From an uncultured Muribaculaceae bacterium (lineage in GTDB: Bacteria; Bacteroidota; Bacteroidia; Bacteroidales; Muribaculaceae): DNA of 62,604 nt. The DNA is taken from the NCBI GenBank assembly GCA_947176745.1, contig CAMWRV010000007.1, positions 1-62,604 on the forward strand, read 5' to 3'. Positions 8,149 through 17,269 of the stretch are shown in pieces. The position numbers and the translations under genes were made by a program. Each line of letters starts with the position of its first letter. The first letter of the stretch is position 1. The notes under the pieces were generated by a model, which made no database searches, had not been told where the DNA came from, and saw nothing but the letters and a program-made list of their open reading frames with translations.

Positions 8149-11100
8149 ATGAAGAACTTATGTTTTCATCTGAACAGGAAGCTGTGGGTGACAATGGCCG
8201 TGCTGTTGACACTTGCATTTCCCTCGCTGGCTCAGAAGATCACTGTCACCGGACATGTGGCCGACGAGCTGGGAGAAGATCTGATTGGTGCCACTATTAT
8301 GGAGAAAGGCACCTCCAACGGCACATCGGCCGACATTGACGGTAACTTCACCATCAACGTCCCGGCCAACGCCACTCTCGTGGTGAGCTACGTGGGCTAT
8401 GACCCGATGGATGTGCCCGTAAACGGCAAGACCCACCTCGACATCGTGATGAAGCAGAACGCAACTCTGCTCGCCGAGACTGTCGTGATCGGTTACGGTT
8501 CTGTCAAGAAATCAGACGCCACTGGTTCAGTGGCCATCGTCACTCCCGACGATATTGACGCCGGTATCTCGACATCGGCTCAGGATCTGCTCGTAGGCGC
8601 GAGCCCCGGTGTGGTCGTCACCACCTCCGGCGGTGACCCGACAGGCAACGCAAACATCCGTATCCGCGGCGGTTCCTCGCTTTCGGCATCCAACGACCCT
8701 CTGATCGTGATCGACGGTGTGCCCCAGACAAACCAGGCCAACGCCGGCGGCACAAACGCCCTCACGATGCTCAACCCGCAGAACATCGAGTCGATGACCA
8801 TCCTCAAGGACGCGTCGGCTACAGCCATCTACGGTTCGCGCGCATCCAACGGTGTGATCATCATCACCACCAAAAAGGGTAAGAAAGGCCGTCCGCAGGT
8901 GAACTTTGCGGCCAACTTCCATGTGAACACACCGCGCAACACCCTCAAAATGATGAATGCGTCGCAGATCAAGCAGATCTACGAGCAGTATGGCAACGAC
9001 GCCGCCAACCAGATGATCCAGGATGTGATGTTTACCAATGCTGCCGGTGAACTCGAATCTTACGACACCGACTGGCAGAAAGAGGTGCTCCGCACTTCAT
9101 TCTCGCAGGACTACTCGCTCAGTGTCGGCGGTTCCGCAGGTGTGGTTCCCTACCGCGTGAACGCGTCGTTCACCGACAACCAGGGTATCATCAAGACTTC
9201 GGGCATGCAGCGTACGACTGTAGGATTCAACCTCAACCCCAAGCTCTTCAACGACGCTCTCACCATCTCGGCAAACGCCAGCGGAAGCTACGTGCGCTCC
9301 GACCAGTCTGCCGACGTGATGGGCACCGCTGTCGGAATGTCGCCTCTCTATCCGGTGAGATATGACTACGTGACCAACGGCAACACCGGCCTGACAATGT
9401 TCAACGGCTACTACAACATCATGAAGACCACCGGCGAGCCTGAAAGCAACTCGTCGCAGAACCCGGTCCAGATGCTCAACGACCAGAACATCGTCGGCAA
9501 GACTCTGTCGAGCAACGGTAACCTCCAGCTCGACTACGCCCTCTACTGGTGCCCCGATCTGCACTTCAACCTCAACCTCGGTTACCAGGTATCGAAGAAT
9601 ACCGCCTACACCGACGTGGCTGCCAACTCGATCATGGCATGGAGAGGCTCTTATCTCGACGGCGCCGGCACACACTACGACTGGTATGAGCTCCAGCGCA
9701 ACACTCTGCTCGACTTCTACATCAACTACAAGAAGGAATTCGACGCCATCAAGTCGAACCTCGACGTGACCGCCGGCTACGACTGGCAGCGCTTCGACTG
9801 GCACGGCCGCAACAGCACAGTGATCAACACTCTCGGCTATGACAAAGACTGGGCCAACATCTACTCCGGCGGCGCATACACTCTGATCGAGAATCCCGCA
9901 TCGGCTGAAAACATCGGCAAGTCTTACAACTACGACGGTGTCGACGTCTACAAATGGGCAAACCACTACCAGCTCGTATCGTTCTTCGGTCGTGTGAACT
10001 ACATTTTCGACGACACCTATCTGCTTACTTTCACGCTCCGCGGCGACGGTTCTTCACGCTTCTCGAAAGAGAACCGCTGGGGTCTCTTCCCCGCTCTCGC
10101 GCTCGCATGGAAGATCAACAACATGAAGTTCATGGAGTCGACCCAGGGATGGCTCAACGACTTCAAGCTCCGCCTCAACTGGGGTAAGACCGGACAGCAG
10201 GACATGGACGGCATGTACTTCCCCTACCTGCCTACATACGCTATCTCGACCACCGGCTACCAGTACATGAATCCCAACGGCGACGGCACATGGATCAACC
10301 CCTATTATCCCGACGCCTACAACCCCGACCTGAAGTGGGAGACAACAACCACATGGGGTGTCGGTCTTGACATGGGCTTCCTCAACAACCGCATCACTCT
10401 CGCGGCAGACTGGTATCTGCGCAACACCACCGACCTGCTCTCATACGTTCCGACCGGAGCGGCCAACACATCCAACAAGATGTGGAGCAACATCGGCTCC
10501 ATGCGCAACGTCGGCGTCGAGTTGACAGTGACCGCCAAACCTGTCGTGACCAACGACTTCACATGGACCACCGCAGTCAATTACAGCTGGAACAAGAACA
10601 AGATCACCGAGCTCCAGGGCGGCACGATGACTCAGGCCGCTGCTCTGCCGGGCTATGGCGCCGCAGGCCTTATGTGGCACATGGTGGGCGAACCCGCTTT
10701 CACATATCGTGTCTACGAGCAGGTTTACGATTCCAACGGCGATCCGATCGAGAACCAGTATGTCGACCAGAACGGCGACGGCGTGATCAACGAGGACGAC
10801 CTCATCAACTATCACTCCAAAGATCCGAAGTTTACTCTGACATGGAACAACAACTTCTCATGGAAGAACTGGGATCTCGGCATCTCGCTCCGCGCAAACT
10901 TCGGCAACTACGTCTACAACCAGCTCGGCTACGACAACAGCCGCGTATATAACGTCGCTGCAGCACAGTATCAGCTCGGAAACCTCCTCGCCGACCGTCC
11001 CCTCTTCGTTGACTCTTCTTCGGCGACACTGCTCCCCCTCTCAAGCTACTTTGTGGAGAATGCATCGTTCATCCGTTGCGACAACATCACACTCGGATAC

Positions 11101-11274
11101 ACATTCAACAATCTTCTCAAAGATCAGCTGACACTCCGCCTCTTCGCCGCCGTGCAGAATCCTTTCGTGCTTACAAAATTCACCGGCATCGACCCCGAAG
11201 AGTTCAGCGGTATCCAGGGAAGCCCCTATCCGCGTCCGATCACTACTACACTCGGTATCGTGGCCACATTCTAA
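8149..11274 (+). CDS. SusC/RagA-family TonB-dependent outer-membrane transporter
   Basis: A 1041-aa protein with a signal peptide ending at SLAQ. A carboxypeptidase-regulatory-like domain spans about residues 29-110 (ITVTGHVADELGEDLIGATI... DGNFTINVP...YVGY). It is followed by the TonB-box/plug region (ETVVIGYGSVKKSDATGSVA, IRIRGGSSL, ILKDASATAIYGSRASNGVI) and a 22-strand-type barrel ending in hydrophobic GIVATF. It imports oligosaccharides or peptides bound by its SusD partner, powered by TonB. Start at 8149 keeps a clean signal peptide. It heads the SusCDEF-like operon and has a long leader that may regulate it. Confidence 0.96.
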   Translation: MKNLCFHLNRKLWVTMAVLLTLAFPSLAQKITVTGHVADELGEDLIGATIMEKGTSNGTSADIDGNFTINVPANATLVVSYVGYDPMDVPVNGKTHLDIVMKQNATLLAETVVIGYGSVKKSDATGSVAIVTPDDIDAGISTSAQDLLVGASPGVVVTTSGGDPTGNANIRIRGGSSLSASNDPLIVIDGVPQTNQANAGGTNALTMLNPQNIESMTILKDASATAIYGSRASNGVIIITTKKGKKGRPQVNFAANFHVNTPRNTLKMMNASQIKQIYEQYGNDAANQMIQDVMFTNAAGELESYDTDWQKEVLRTSFSQDYSLSVGGSAGVVPYRVNASFTDNQGIIKTSGMQRTTVGFNLNPKLFNDALTISANASGSYVRSDQSADVMGTAVGMSPLYPVRYDYVTNGNTGLTMFNGYYNIMKTTGEPESNSSQNPVQMLNDQNIVGKTLSSNGNLQLDYALYWCPDLHFNLNLGYQVSKNTAYTDVAANSIMAWRGSYLDGAGTHYDWYELQRNTLLDFYINYKKEFDAIKSNLDVTAGYDWQRFDWHGRNSTVINTLGYDKDWANIYSGGAYTLIENPASAENIGKSYNYDGVDVYKWANHYQLVSFFGRVNYIFDDTYLLTFTLRGDGSSRFSKENRWGLFPALALAWKINNMKFMESTQGWLNDFKLRLNWGKTGQQDMDGMYFPYLPTYAISTTGYQYMNPNGDGTWINPYYPDAYNPDLKWETTTTWGVGLDMGFLNNRITLAADWYLRNTTDLLSYVPTGAANTSNKMWSNIGSMRNVGVELTVTAKPVVTNDFTWTTAVNYSWNKNKITELQGGTMTQAAALPGYGAAGLMWHMVGEPAFTYRVYEQVYDSNGDPIENQYVDQNGDGVINEDDLINYHSKDPKFTLTWNNNFSWKNWDLGISLRANFGNYVYNQLGYDNSRVYNVAAAQYQLGNLLADRPLFVDSSSATLLPLSSYFVENASFIRCDNITLGYTFNNLLKDQLTLRLFAAVQNPFVLTKFTGIDPEEFSGIQGSPYPRPITTTLGIVATF

Positions 11275-11309
11275 TCTTTATCACCTAATCAAAGAATAGA
11301 ACATCCAAT

Positions 11310-13205
11310 ATGAAAAAATTCAATAAAATATTCATGAGCATGGGCGTGGCCGCCACCGCATTCGGTTTTGCATCGTGCGTCGACGACCTCAACATGCAGC
11401 CCATCGACCCCAATCAGACCACCGACGTCTCATCGCAGATGGCCGAGGTTCTGACTGACATATACCTCAATTTCGCTTCCGAGGGCAACGGCGGCAACTC
11501 GCCTGTCAAAGACTTCGACGGAGGTATGGCCGTGTTCCAGCGCGCCATCTTCACCGCTGAAGAAATGCCTACCGACGAGGCCTGCTGGCTGTGGGACCCC
11601 TCGTCGTTCGGCGAGATCAACTACGGCCGCACTGTTCCGACGCTCGACTGTGTGTTCGGTTTCTACTCGCGCCTGATGATCAACATCACTCTCTGCAACC
11701 AGTTCATCCAGTCGGTCGACAACGGCACTTTCGTTCTCACCACCGACACCGAGAAGGCTGCAGCCGAGCAGTACAAGCTTCAGGCACGCACCATGCGCGG
11801 TCTCTGCTACTACTACATGATGTCGTTCTATGACAACATTCCTTATGCCGACGAGAACACCGAGATCGGCGCAATGCCCGAGCAGCTTCCCCGCGCCGAG
11901 GTATATGCCCGCGTCACCACAGACCTCGAGGATGTAGTGGCATCGTTCCCCGCCAACCAGGTTCCTTTCTACGGCTTCGTCGGCCTTGACGCCGCCGAGT
12001 CAGTGCTCGCCAAGATCTATCTCAACGGCGAGGTATGGTCCGGCACAGGCGACTACGCAAAATGCTACGAGCACTGCCAGAACATCATCAAACGCCTCGG
12101 AAACGGCGGACGCTACGGCAACGGTCTTGCATACAGCTATCAGTCGCTCTTCGGTGCCAACAACGACCAGTTTGTTCTCGGTCGCGGCACTGACGTGCGC
12201 GAGATCATCTGGACTCTTCCGCAGGACATCGACGGCGGCCAGCACCTCATCTCATGGGCCGGCGCGACATTCATGACAGCCGCATGGCTCGGCACCAACG
12301 GCGTGTCTGTGACCGTGCCCTGCCCGACGATGGACAGCAAATACGCCAACGTAACCGACACTGACGAGCTCCTCTTCATGGACGGCGACTCGCAGCGCGT
12401 CTACAAATATTTCGCCAATCAGGCAGACTACGACGACGCTCTCGCCACTTACAAGAGCGAGGACACAAAAGACTGGATGAAGACTGTCAACGAGGTGATC
12501 AACAATATCGCCTACTCTTTCGACCCCTCTACCACAGGATACGTATCGTCGCAGTGGTTCAACTGCATCGAGGGCTGGAAGTGTGTTGTGGCACGCAAGT
12601 CTTTCGTACGCAAGTTCGAATGGGATGACGTAGAGATGACCCGCAGCAACGACACCCGCGTGGCCAACTGGCAGACTTCCGCCCACGGCTTCACTGTCGA
12701 CAACCCCTCGCTCATCGGCGACGACTGGGGCAACAACGGCTATCTCGCACCCAAATACACCAACTGGGCATACAACGCCGACGGCACGATCAATTATCTC
12801 GCATCGCCCGAACCGACCTCACAGCTTGGCGGTGACTACGCGGTGATCCGTCTGGCCGAGATCTATCTGACCGCAGCAGAGGCTATCCTCAACGGCGGCG
12901 GCGGCAGCCAGGCCGAGGCTCTCCAGTATGTGAACTACATCCGTCAGCGCGCTTATGGCGACACCGACCACAACTGGACATCGCTCTCGATGCAGGATCT
13001 CCGCGACGAGCGTTGCCGCGAGCTCTATCAGGAGAACGTGCGCCGCACTGACCTTATCCGCTGGAACCAGTGGTGCACAGGCTACACCTGGGAGTGGAAA
13101 GGCGGAGTGGCTTCGGGCACAAACCTGCCCGAGTACACCAAGTGCTACCCCATCCCCTCGCGCGTTATAACCTCTTCAAACTTCCAACAGATCAAAGGTT
13201 ACTAA
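11310..13205 (+). CDS. SusD/RagB-family nutrient-binding lipoprotein
   Basis: A 631-aa surface lipoprotein with lipobox FASC (Cys23). It shows SusD hallmarks: the N-terminal 'DDLNMQPIDPNQTT' opening, TPR-like helices with 'ARTMRGLCYYYMMSFYDNIPY', and the C-terminal RagB/SusD region 'YAVIRLAEIYLTAAEAILNGGGG...YVNYIRQRAYGD' followed by 'RDERCRELYQENVRRTDLIRW'. SusD caps the SusC barrel and binds ligand at the cell surface. It starts 35 bp after susC and is followed by the SusE-like gene at 20 bp spacing. Confidence 0.96.
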   Translation: MKKFNKIFMSMGVAATAFGFASCVDDLNMQPIDPNQTTDVSSQMAEVLTDIYLNFASEGNGGNSPVKDFDGGMAVFQRAIFTAEEMPTDEACWLWDPSSFGEINYGRTVPTLDCVFGFYSRLMINITLCNQFIQSVDNGTFVLTTDTEKAAAEQYKLQARTMRGLCYYYMMSFYDNIPYADENTEIGAMPEQLPRAEVYARVTTDLEDVVASFPANQVPFYGFVGLDAAESVLAKIYLNGEVWSGTGDYAKCYEHCQNIIKRLGNGGRYGNGLAYSYQSLFGANNDQFVLGRGTDVREIIWTLPQDIDGGQHLISWAGATFMTAAWLGTNGVSVTVPCPTMDSKYANVTDTDELLFMDGDSQRVYKYFANQADYDDALATYKSEDTKDWMKTVNEVINNIAYSFDPSTTGYVSSQWFNCIEGWKCVVARKSFVRKFEWDDVEMTRSNDTRVANWQTSAHGFTVDNPSLIGDDWGNNGYLAPKYTNWAYNADGTINYLASPEPTSQLGGDYAVIRLAEIYLTAAEAILNGGGGSQAEALQYVNYIRQRAYGDTDHNWTSLSMQDLRDERCRELYQENVRRTDLIRWNQWCTGYTWEWKGGVASGTNLPEYTKCYPIPSRVITSSNFQQIKGY

Positions 13206-13225
13206 TCTGACAAATCACAAAAGAA

Positions 13226-14251
13226 ATGAAAAAGACATCTATTATACTGGCGATGGCAGCTATGACACTCGGCCTTGCCTCCTGCGAGCAGGAGAGCGAT
13301 CCGAAGTATCATGATCCGACAACTTTCACTATCGCCACTCCCGCGCTCCAGAACCAGGAGTTTCTCTGCGCGAAAGAGATGACTGACGCCGAGACCTTCA
13401 ATCTCTTCTGCACTCAGCCCGATTACGGCTTCTCGGCAATCTGCAACTATTCGGCAATCGTGTCGCTCGACCCCGAATGCCCGGTCGAGGATCTCAACGC
13501 CGTTGACGGAAAATCGGTGGAACTCGAGAACACCACCCCCACTTCCGCAGCGATGGCGATCAAGACTTTCGAACTTGGCGCCGCGCTCAACTCTCTGCTT
13601 GAAGTAAACGACGAGGCTGACTTCAACGACAGAGGTCTCGGCAACCAGACCTTCAAGTGCTACTTCCGCGCAGTGTGCGAGATTCCCGGAATCGCGAGCA
13701 GCCGCATAGTAAGCTCGAATGTGGTCAGCTACAACGCGGTCCGCATACAGTTCGCAGAGAAGAAACCGGCATGGATCTACATCTGCGGCGACGTTCAGAC
13801 CCTCGACAACTCCGCAGCCAACGGCTTCCTCGCTCCCAGCGCGGCCAACCAGACTGTCTACGACACCTACTGGTCGCTCTTCGAGCCTGACAACATGATC
13901 GGCCAGAAGCTCTTTGTCGGCCAGTTCAACATGACTCCGAAATCGGCTACTCCCGACCTCGGCAACCCCGATGACGCATCGCAGTTCCGATTCTTCACAG
14001 CTCTGCTCGGATGGACCACCGAGGCTGCTCTCGGCTCGAACGAGGCCGACTTCTACTGCCTCTCCATCACCGACAAGTGGGAAACCGGATTCTCAGGCGA
14101 TATCGTCGAGCATGGTCTCGGAAACTGGGGTATCCATGTGACCGAACCGTCGCCTGTCACTATCGTGGTCGACGTGCTCAACCTCAAGCTTTATGTAAAA
14201 GAGGGTCTGCACGACGTGACATTCGTCGGACGCGATCCCGAATTCAACTGA
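13226..14251 (+). CDS. SusE-like surface glycan-binding lipoprotein
   Basis: A 341-aa lipoprotein (lipobox LASC, Cys20) directly downstream of susD. It has an N-terminal SusE-type immunoglobulin-like region (PTTFTIATPALQNQEFLC...). The C-terminal module (ETGFSGDIVEHGLGNWGIHVTEPSPVTIVVDVLNLKLYVK) resembles SusE/SusF ligand-binding domains. Such proteins sit on the outer membrane and retain glycan near SusCD. Ligand is unknown. Position and architecture support the call more than any single motif. Confidence 0.85.
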   Translation: MKKTSIILAMAAMTLGLASCEQESDPKYHDPTTFTIATPALQNQEFLCAKEMTDAETFNLFCTQPDYGFSAICNYSAIVSLDPECPVEDLNAVDGKSVELENTTPTSAAMAIKTFELGAALNSLLEVNDEADFNDRGLGNQTFKCYFRAVCEIPGIASSRIVSSNVVSYNAVRIQFAEKKPAWIYICGDVQTLDNSAANGFLAPSAANQTVYDTYWSLFEPDNMIGQKLFVGQFNMTPKSATPDLGNPDDASQFRFFTALLGWTTEAALGSNEADFYCLSITDKWETGFSGDIVEHGLGNWGIHVTEPSPVTIVVDVLNLKLYVKEGLHDVTFVGRDPEFN

Positions 14252-14320
14252 TGCCTACCTGTCCGGGGAGGCAAAACCTCCCCGGACAAAGCCAATCTAC
14301 TAAAACAGTAATTTAGACTT

Positions 14321-15826
14321 ATGAAAAAGATAAAATTCATATCAGCTTTAGCTCTGACCATGGTGATGGCATCGTGCGACAATTTCGACCTGCCCAATCC
14401 CCCCGGCCAGACAAACCCCGAGCCGGACGGAATATTCGAGAATTCCGGACTTGTAATGGTCCAGGCCGACCAGGCCCTCGACCTTGTCGCGCTCAACGCG
14501 GCAAACGAGAACGCCGATGTGGCAACTATCACCGAGCTTATCAACTTCCCCGAGAACTATACTCTCTCGATCGACATGCAGGTCAGCGCGGATAACTCTT
14601 TCTCGAAAACCGCGACTATCGCCACCACTATCGACGGCGATGCGGTAACCGTCAATCCCGACGCCCTCAACGGTGCGATCCAGGAAGTGAAGACAAAGGC
14701 TCCCGGCACATATGACATATATGCACGCTATGTGGCATATGCCGAACTCGGCGCTACCCGCATGCGTCTCGGCGGTCTCGACGCCACTTACTGCGCGGCC
14801 GCTTACTCGATCAAGACTCTTGACCCCGCGAAGGTTATGGAGCAGTCGTACTATTTCGTGCCTTGCGACGCCAGCGGCAACCCCGTGCTCTCGTCGGCTA
14901 TCCGCATGAACAACACTTCGGGCAACGCCAGCGTATACGACAATCCCGAGTTCGCTATCAAGATCGACGTTACCGAGCAGGAGTCTATCGACGGCTACCG
15001 CTGGAAAGTTCTTCCCGAGTCTTCGGTGACTGCCGGCAACACTGCCGGTGCTCTCGGCTGCAACCCCTCTGACGAGGCCGGCCTTTCCGGCAAGCTCGGC
15101 GAGAGCTACAGCGCAGGCGAGATCCACCTTCTCGGCCCGGTGCAGATTGTTATTAATGTCGAGACTGACTCTTACTCCGTGAACTACGCCCTCGACAATC
15201 TCTGGCCGCTTTCAGGCACGACTCTCGCCAAACCGGCCGACGCCATGCTTCTCTACACCGACAATTACATCAACTACACCGGTGTGTCGGCTCTGAACGG
15301 CATGTGGTACTGCGCCGGACAGCCCAGCTACCGCAACCCTGGCGACATCCTCTTCTATCAGGATGACGCTGTAGGCTTCGAGGATTCTGAAGACGGCCTG
15401 ACCCGCACCGGCGGTCTGACCACAAGCAGCGCCGGCGGAACTCTCCGCACTCCGGTAAGCGGCAACAAGCTCTACTGGATCGACGTCAACCTCGTGCAGG
15501 CCACTTACTCGATCACCGCTCTCGAGACTCTCTCTGTGATCGGATCGGGCAACGGCTGGGATCTCGAGACCGCTACCGTGCTGACTCCGTCGAAAGACCT
15601 CAAGGTCTGGACAGCCGAGAACGTAGTGATCGGCGACGAGTTCAAGATCAACGCTAACGGCGCATGGGATATCGGTTTCAGCGGAACATCTGTGCCCGAC
15701 GCCACAGGCAAGCAGGTCTACAACGTCAACAAGCAGGATGGCGGCGACAACCTCATGGCTGTTCCCGGCACTTACAAAGTGACTGTAGACTTCAGCACGA
15801 AACCCTACACCGTAGTTCTTGAATAA
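14321..15826 (+). CDS. SusE/SusF-like surface glycan-binding lipoprotein
   Basis: A 501-aa lipoprotein (lipobox MASC, Cys19). Residues 40-150 form a SusE-type region beginning LDLVALNAANENADV. Two to three C-terminal beta modules follow. The last (VIGSGNGWDLETATVLTPSKDLKVWT...EFKIN...WDIGFSG) matches the SusE/SusF starch-binding fold with its G-N-G-W-D motif. It ends the operon, followed by an intrinsic terminator at 15846-15879. Its role is probably to hold polysaccharide at the cell surface next to SusCD. Substrate cannot be told from sequence. Confidence 0.85.
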   Translation: MKKIKFISALALTMVMASCDNFDLPNPPGQTNPEPDGIFENSGLVMVQADQALDLVALNAANENADVATITELINFPENYTLSIDMQVSADNSFSKTATIATTIDGDAVTVNPDALNGAIQEVKTKAPGTYDIYARYVAYAELGATRMRLGGLDATYCAAAYSIKTLDPAKVMEQSYYFVPCDASGNPVLSSAIRMNNTSGNASVYDNPEFAIKIDVTEQESIDGYRWKVLPESSVTAGNTAGALGCNPSDEAGLSGKLGESYSAGEIHLLGPVQIVINVETDSYSVNYALDNLWPLSGTTLAKPADAMLLYTDNYINYTGVSALNGMWYCAGQPSYRNPGDILFYQDDAVGFEDSEDGLTRTGGLTTSSAGGTLRTPVSGNKLYWIDVNLVQATYSITALETLSVIGSGNGWDLETATVLTPSKDLKVWTAENVVIGDEFKINANGAWDIGFSGTSVPDATGKQVYNVNKQDGGDNLMAVPGTYKVTVDFSTKPYTVVLE

Positions 15827-15845
15827 CCACACTTCATTATATCAT

Positions 15846-15879
15846 AAAGCCCGGCCCGCAAAGCCGGGCTTTATTTTTT
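15846..15879 (+). terminator. Terminator of the SusCDEF-like operon
   Basis: AAGCCCGGC pairs with GCCGGGCTT across CCGCAAA, followed by TATTTTTT. Confidence 0.85.
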
Positions 15880-15984
15880 AATGATGTGGCTAAATTAAAA
15901 TGACCGTGAAAGTTAGCTGAATGCGGGCGGACGCAGACAATTTAAGATCTATTGAAAAAATTTGTTAAATTAAGGCAAAAATAA

Positions 15985-16015
15985 TTGCAATTCACAACAA
16001 TTGTCATTAACTTTG
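15985..16015 (+). promoter_or_regulatory. Promoter of the secreted SusE/F-module protein
   Basis: TTG at 15985-15987, then exactly 20 bp, then TAACTTTG at 16008-16015. Transcription should start near 16020, leaving a 110-nt A-rich leader. The rest of 15880-16131 holds nothing else I can name. Confidence 0.75.
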
Positions 16016-16131
16016 CAGCGAATTCGAACCGTGAGAGCTCAACCATCACATTCTTTCACTCCCGATTCAACTTGCAACGCAGCATAAAACTACAATCAAA
16101 TATTAACCAACAAAATCTAAACACTTCGATT

Positions 16132-17037
16132 ATGAAGAAAATCTACGCTCTTGCAGCAGTAGCCCTCATGGCTATGTCAGCTAACGCCCAGGACGGCGCA
16201 CCCCTCTACATCACAGGCGGAAGCGTCGACACCAACAACTCCGGTTTCGTAAACGGCGACTGGAATCCCACTACTCCCGACGAGTTCACATATGCAGACG
16301 GCGTATACTCTATCCACATCGACAACCTCGTTCAGTTCAAGATCTCTTCTGCCTGCGGCGACTGGGATCTCTTCAACGCAGAAGCAATCGGTGTGCCTGA
16401 GTACACCAAAGATATGCTCGGCACTCCCGTTGCCCTCGAACCCTGGGGTGAGAACGTAATGTGCCCGTGGGCAGGCGACTATGACATCGTAGTGGCAGGC
16501 GACCTCTCAACAATCACTCTCACCACCACTACAGAAGATCCGGGTGACGAAATAGCCATCTACCTCCGCGGTGACATGAACGGCTGGGGTTCACCCGAAG
16601 AGTGGCTCTTCACATCGCTCGACGGCAATGTGTTCAAACTCACATGCAGCGACGACATGGCAGTCCTCGCCGGTGAGACATTCAAAGTCGCTGACGCTCT
16701 CTGGGCAAAATACAACTTCGGCGCAGCCGAGGGCTTCGCTTCTTACATGCTTGACGCTCCCCTCCCCGTACAGGACGGAAGCAATGACAACATGGTTCTG
16801 GAGGAAGACTGGAACGGCGTATGCTACTTCTGCCTCGATGAGTCTCTCGTATTCTTCAGCAACGACAAGGATGCCGACTGCCCCTTCGAAATCAACAACG
16901 ATGCTGTAAGCAACATCAGCGTTGAGAGCAGCGAGGCTCCCGTTTACTTCAACCTCCAGGGTGTTCGCGTAGCCAACCCCGAGAACGGCCTCTTCATCGT
17001 CGTTAAAGACGGCAAGGCTGTGAAAGTTGTGAAGTAA
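16132..17037 (+). CDS. Secreted protein with SusE/F-like modules and a sorting-like C-terminal tail
   Basis: A 301-aa protein starting MKKIYALAAVALMAMSANAQ, a clean Sec signal peptide. An earlier in-frame ATG at 15985 lies within the promoter and is rejected. Two beta modules follow; the second contains IYLRGDMNGWGSPEEW, the signature seen in SusE/SusF-type ligand-binding domains. The last 30 residues (VYFNLQGVRVANPENGLFIVV) look like the tail module found at the end of many secreted Muribaculaceae proteins, related to type IX-type sorting tails. It has its own promoter and terminator and follows the Sus-like operon, so an accessory glycan-binding role is likely. Confidence 0.8.
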   Translation: MKKIYALAAVALMAMSANAQDGAPLYITGGSVDTNNSGFVNGDWNPTTPDEFTYADGVYSIHIDNLVQFKISSACGDWDLFNAEAIGVPEYTKDMLGTPVALEPWGENVMCPWAGDYDIVVAGDLSTITLTTTTEDPGDEIAIYLRGDMNGWGSPEEWLFTSLDGNVFKLTCSDDMAVLAGETFKVADALWAKYNFGAAEGFASYMLDAPLPVQDGSNDNMVLEEDWNGVCYFCLDESLVFFSNDKDADCPFEINNDAVSNISVESSEAPVYFNLQGVRVANPENGLFIVVKDGKAVKVVK

Positions 17038-17057
17038 TCACACCTTACGCAAATATC

Positions 17058-17092
17058 AAAGGCGGTTCCGACACGGAGCCGCCTTTCTTTTT
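17058..17092 (+). terminator. Intrinsic terminator
   Basis: AAAGGCGGTTCC pairs with GGAGCCGCCTTT across GACAC (one G-T pair), followed by CTTTTT. Confidence 0.85.
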
Positions 17093-17221
17093 GTCTGACC
17101 GGGAGCAGCGCCTCTCCGAGGCGTTGAATATAATAAAAACTTATCCATAGCTCTTTCCGGCGTCCCGGAGGTCCGCCGCTCCCGGTCCGGTCGCACGCAT
17201 GTCTTGACCTCAATGTAATAA

Positions 17222-17261
17222 ACCGATATGCGTATCGGTCTTCGGCCAATGCATACCTTTG
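17222..17261 (+). promoter_or_regulatory. Promoter with a dyad operator in the -33 position
   Basis: ACCGATA (17222-17228) and TATCGGT (17233-17239) form a perfect dyad around TGCG. It lies where the -33 element would be for TACCTTTG at 17254-17261, and there is no TTG. The expected start is 17265-17267, only a few bases before the ATG at 17270. Confidence 0.55.
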
Positions 17262-17269
17262 CCGCAAAA

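Noticed and set aside
8527..9966. Long reading frames antisense to susC
   Set aside because: They have low-complexity Val/Gly/His composition typical of the reverse strand of GC-rich coding DNA, no conserved motif and no promoter.
15985..16131. N-terminal extension of the secreted SusE/F-module protein
   Set aside because: It covers the promoter, lacks a signal peptide at its N-terminus, and hides a perfect signal peptide starting at 16132.
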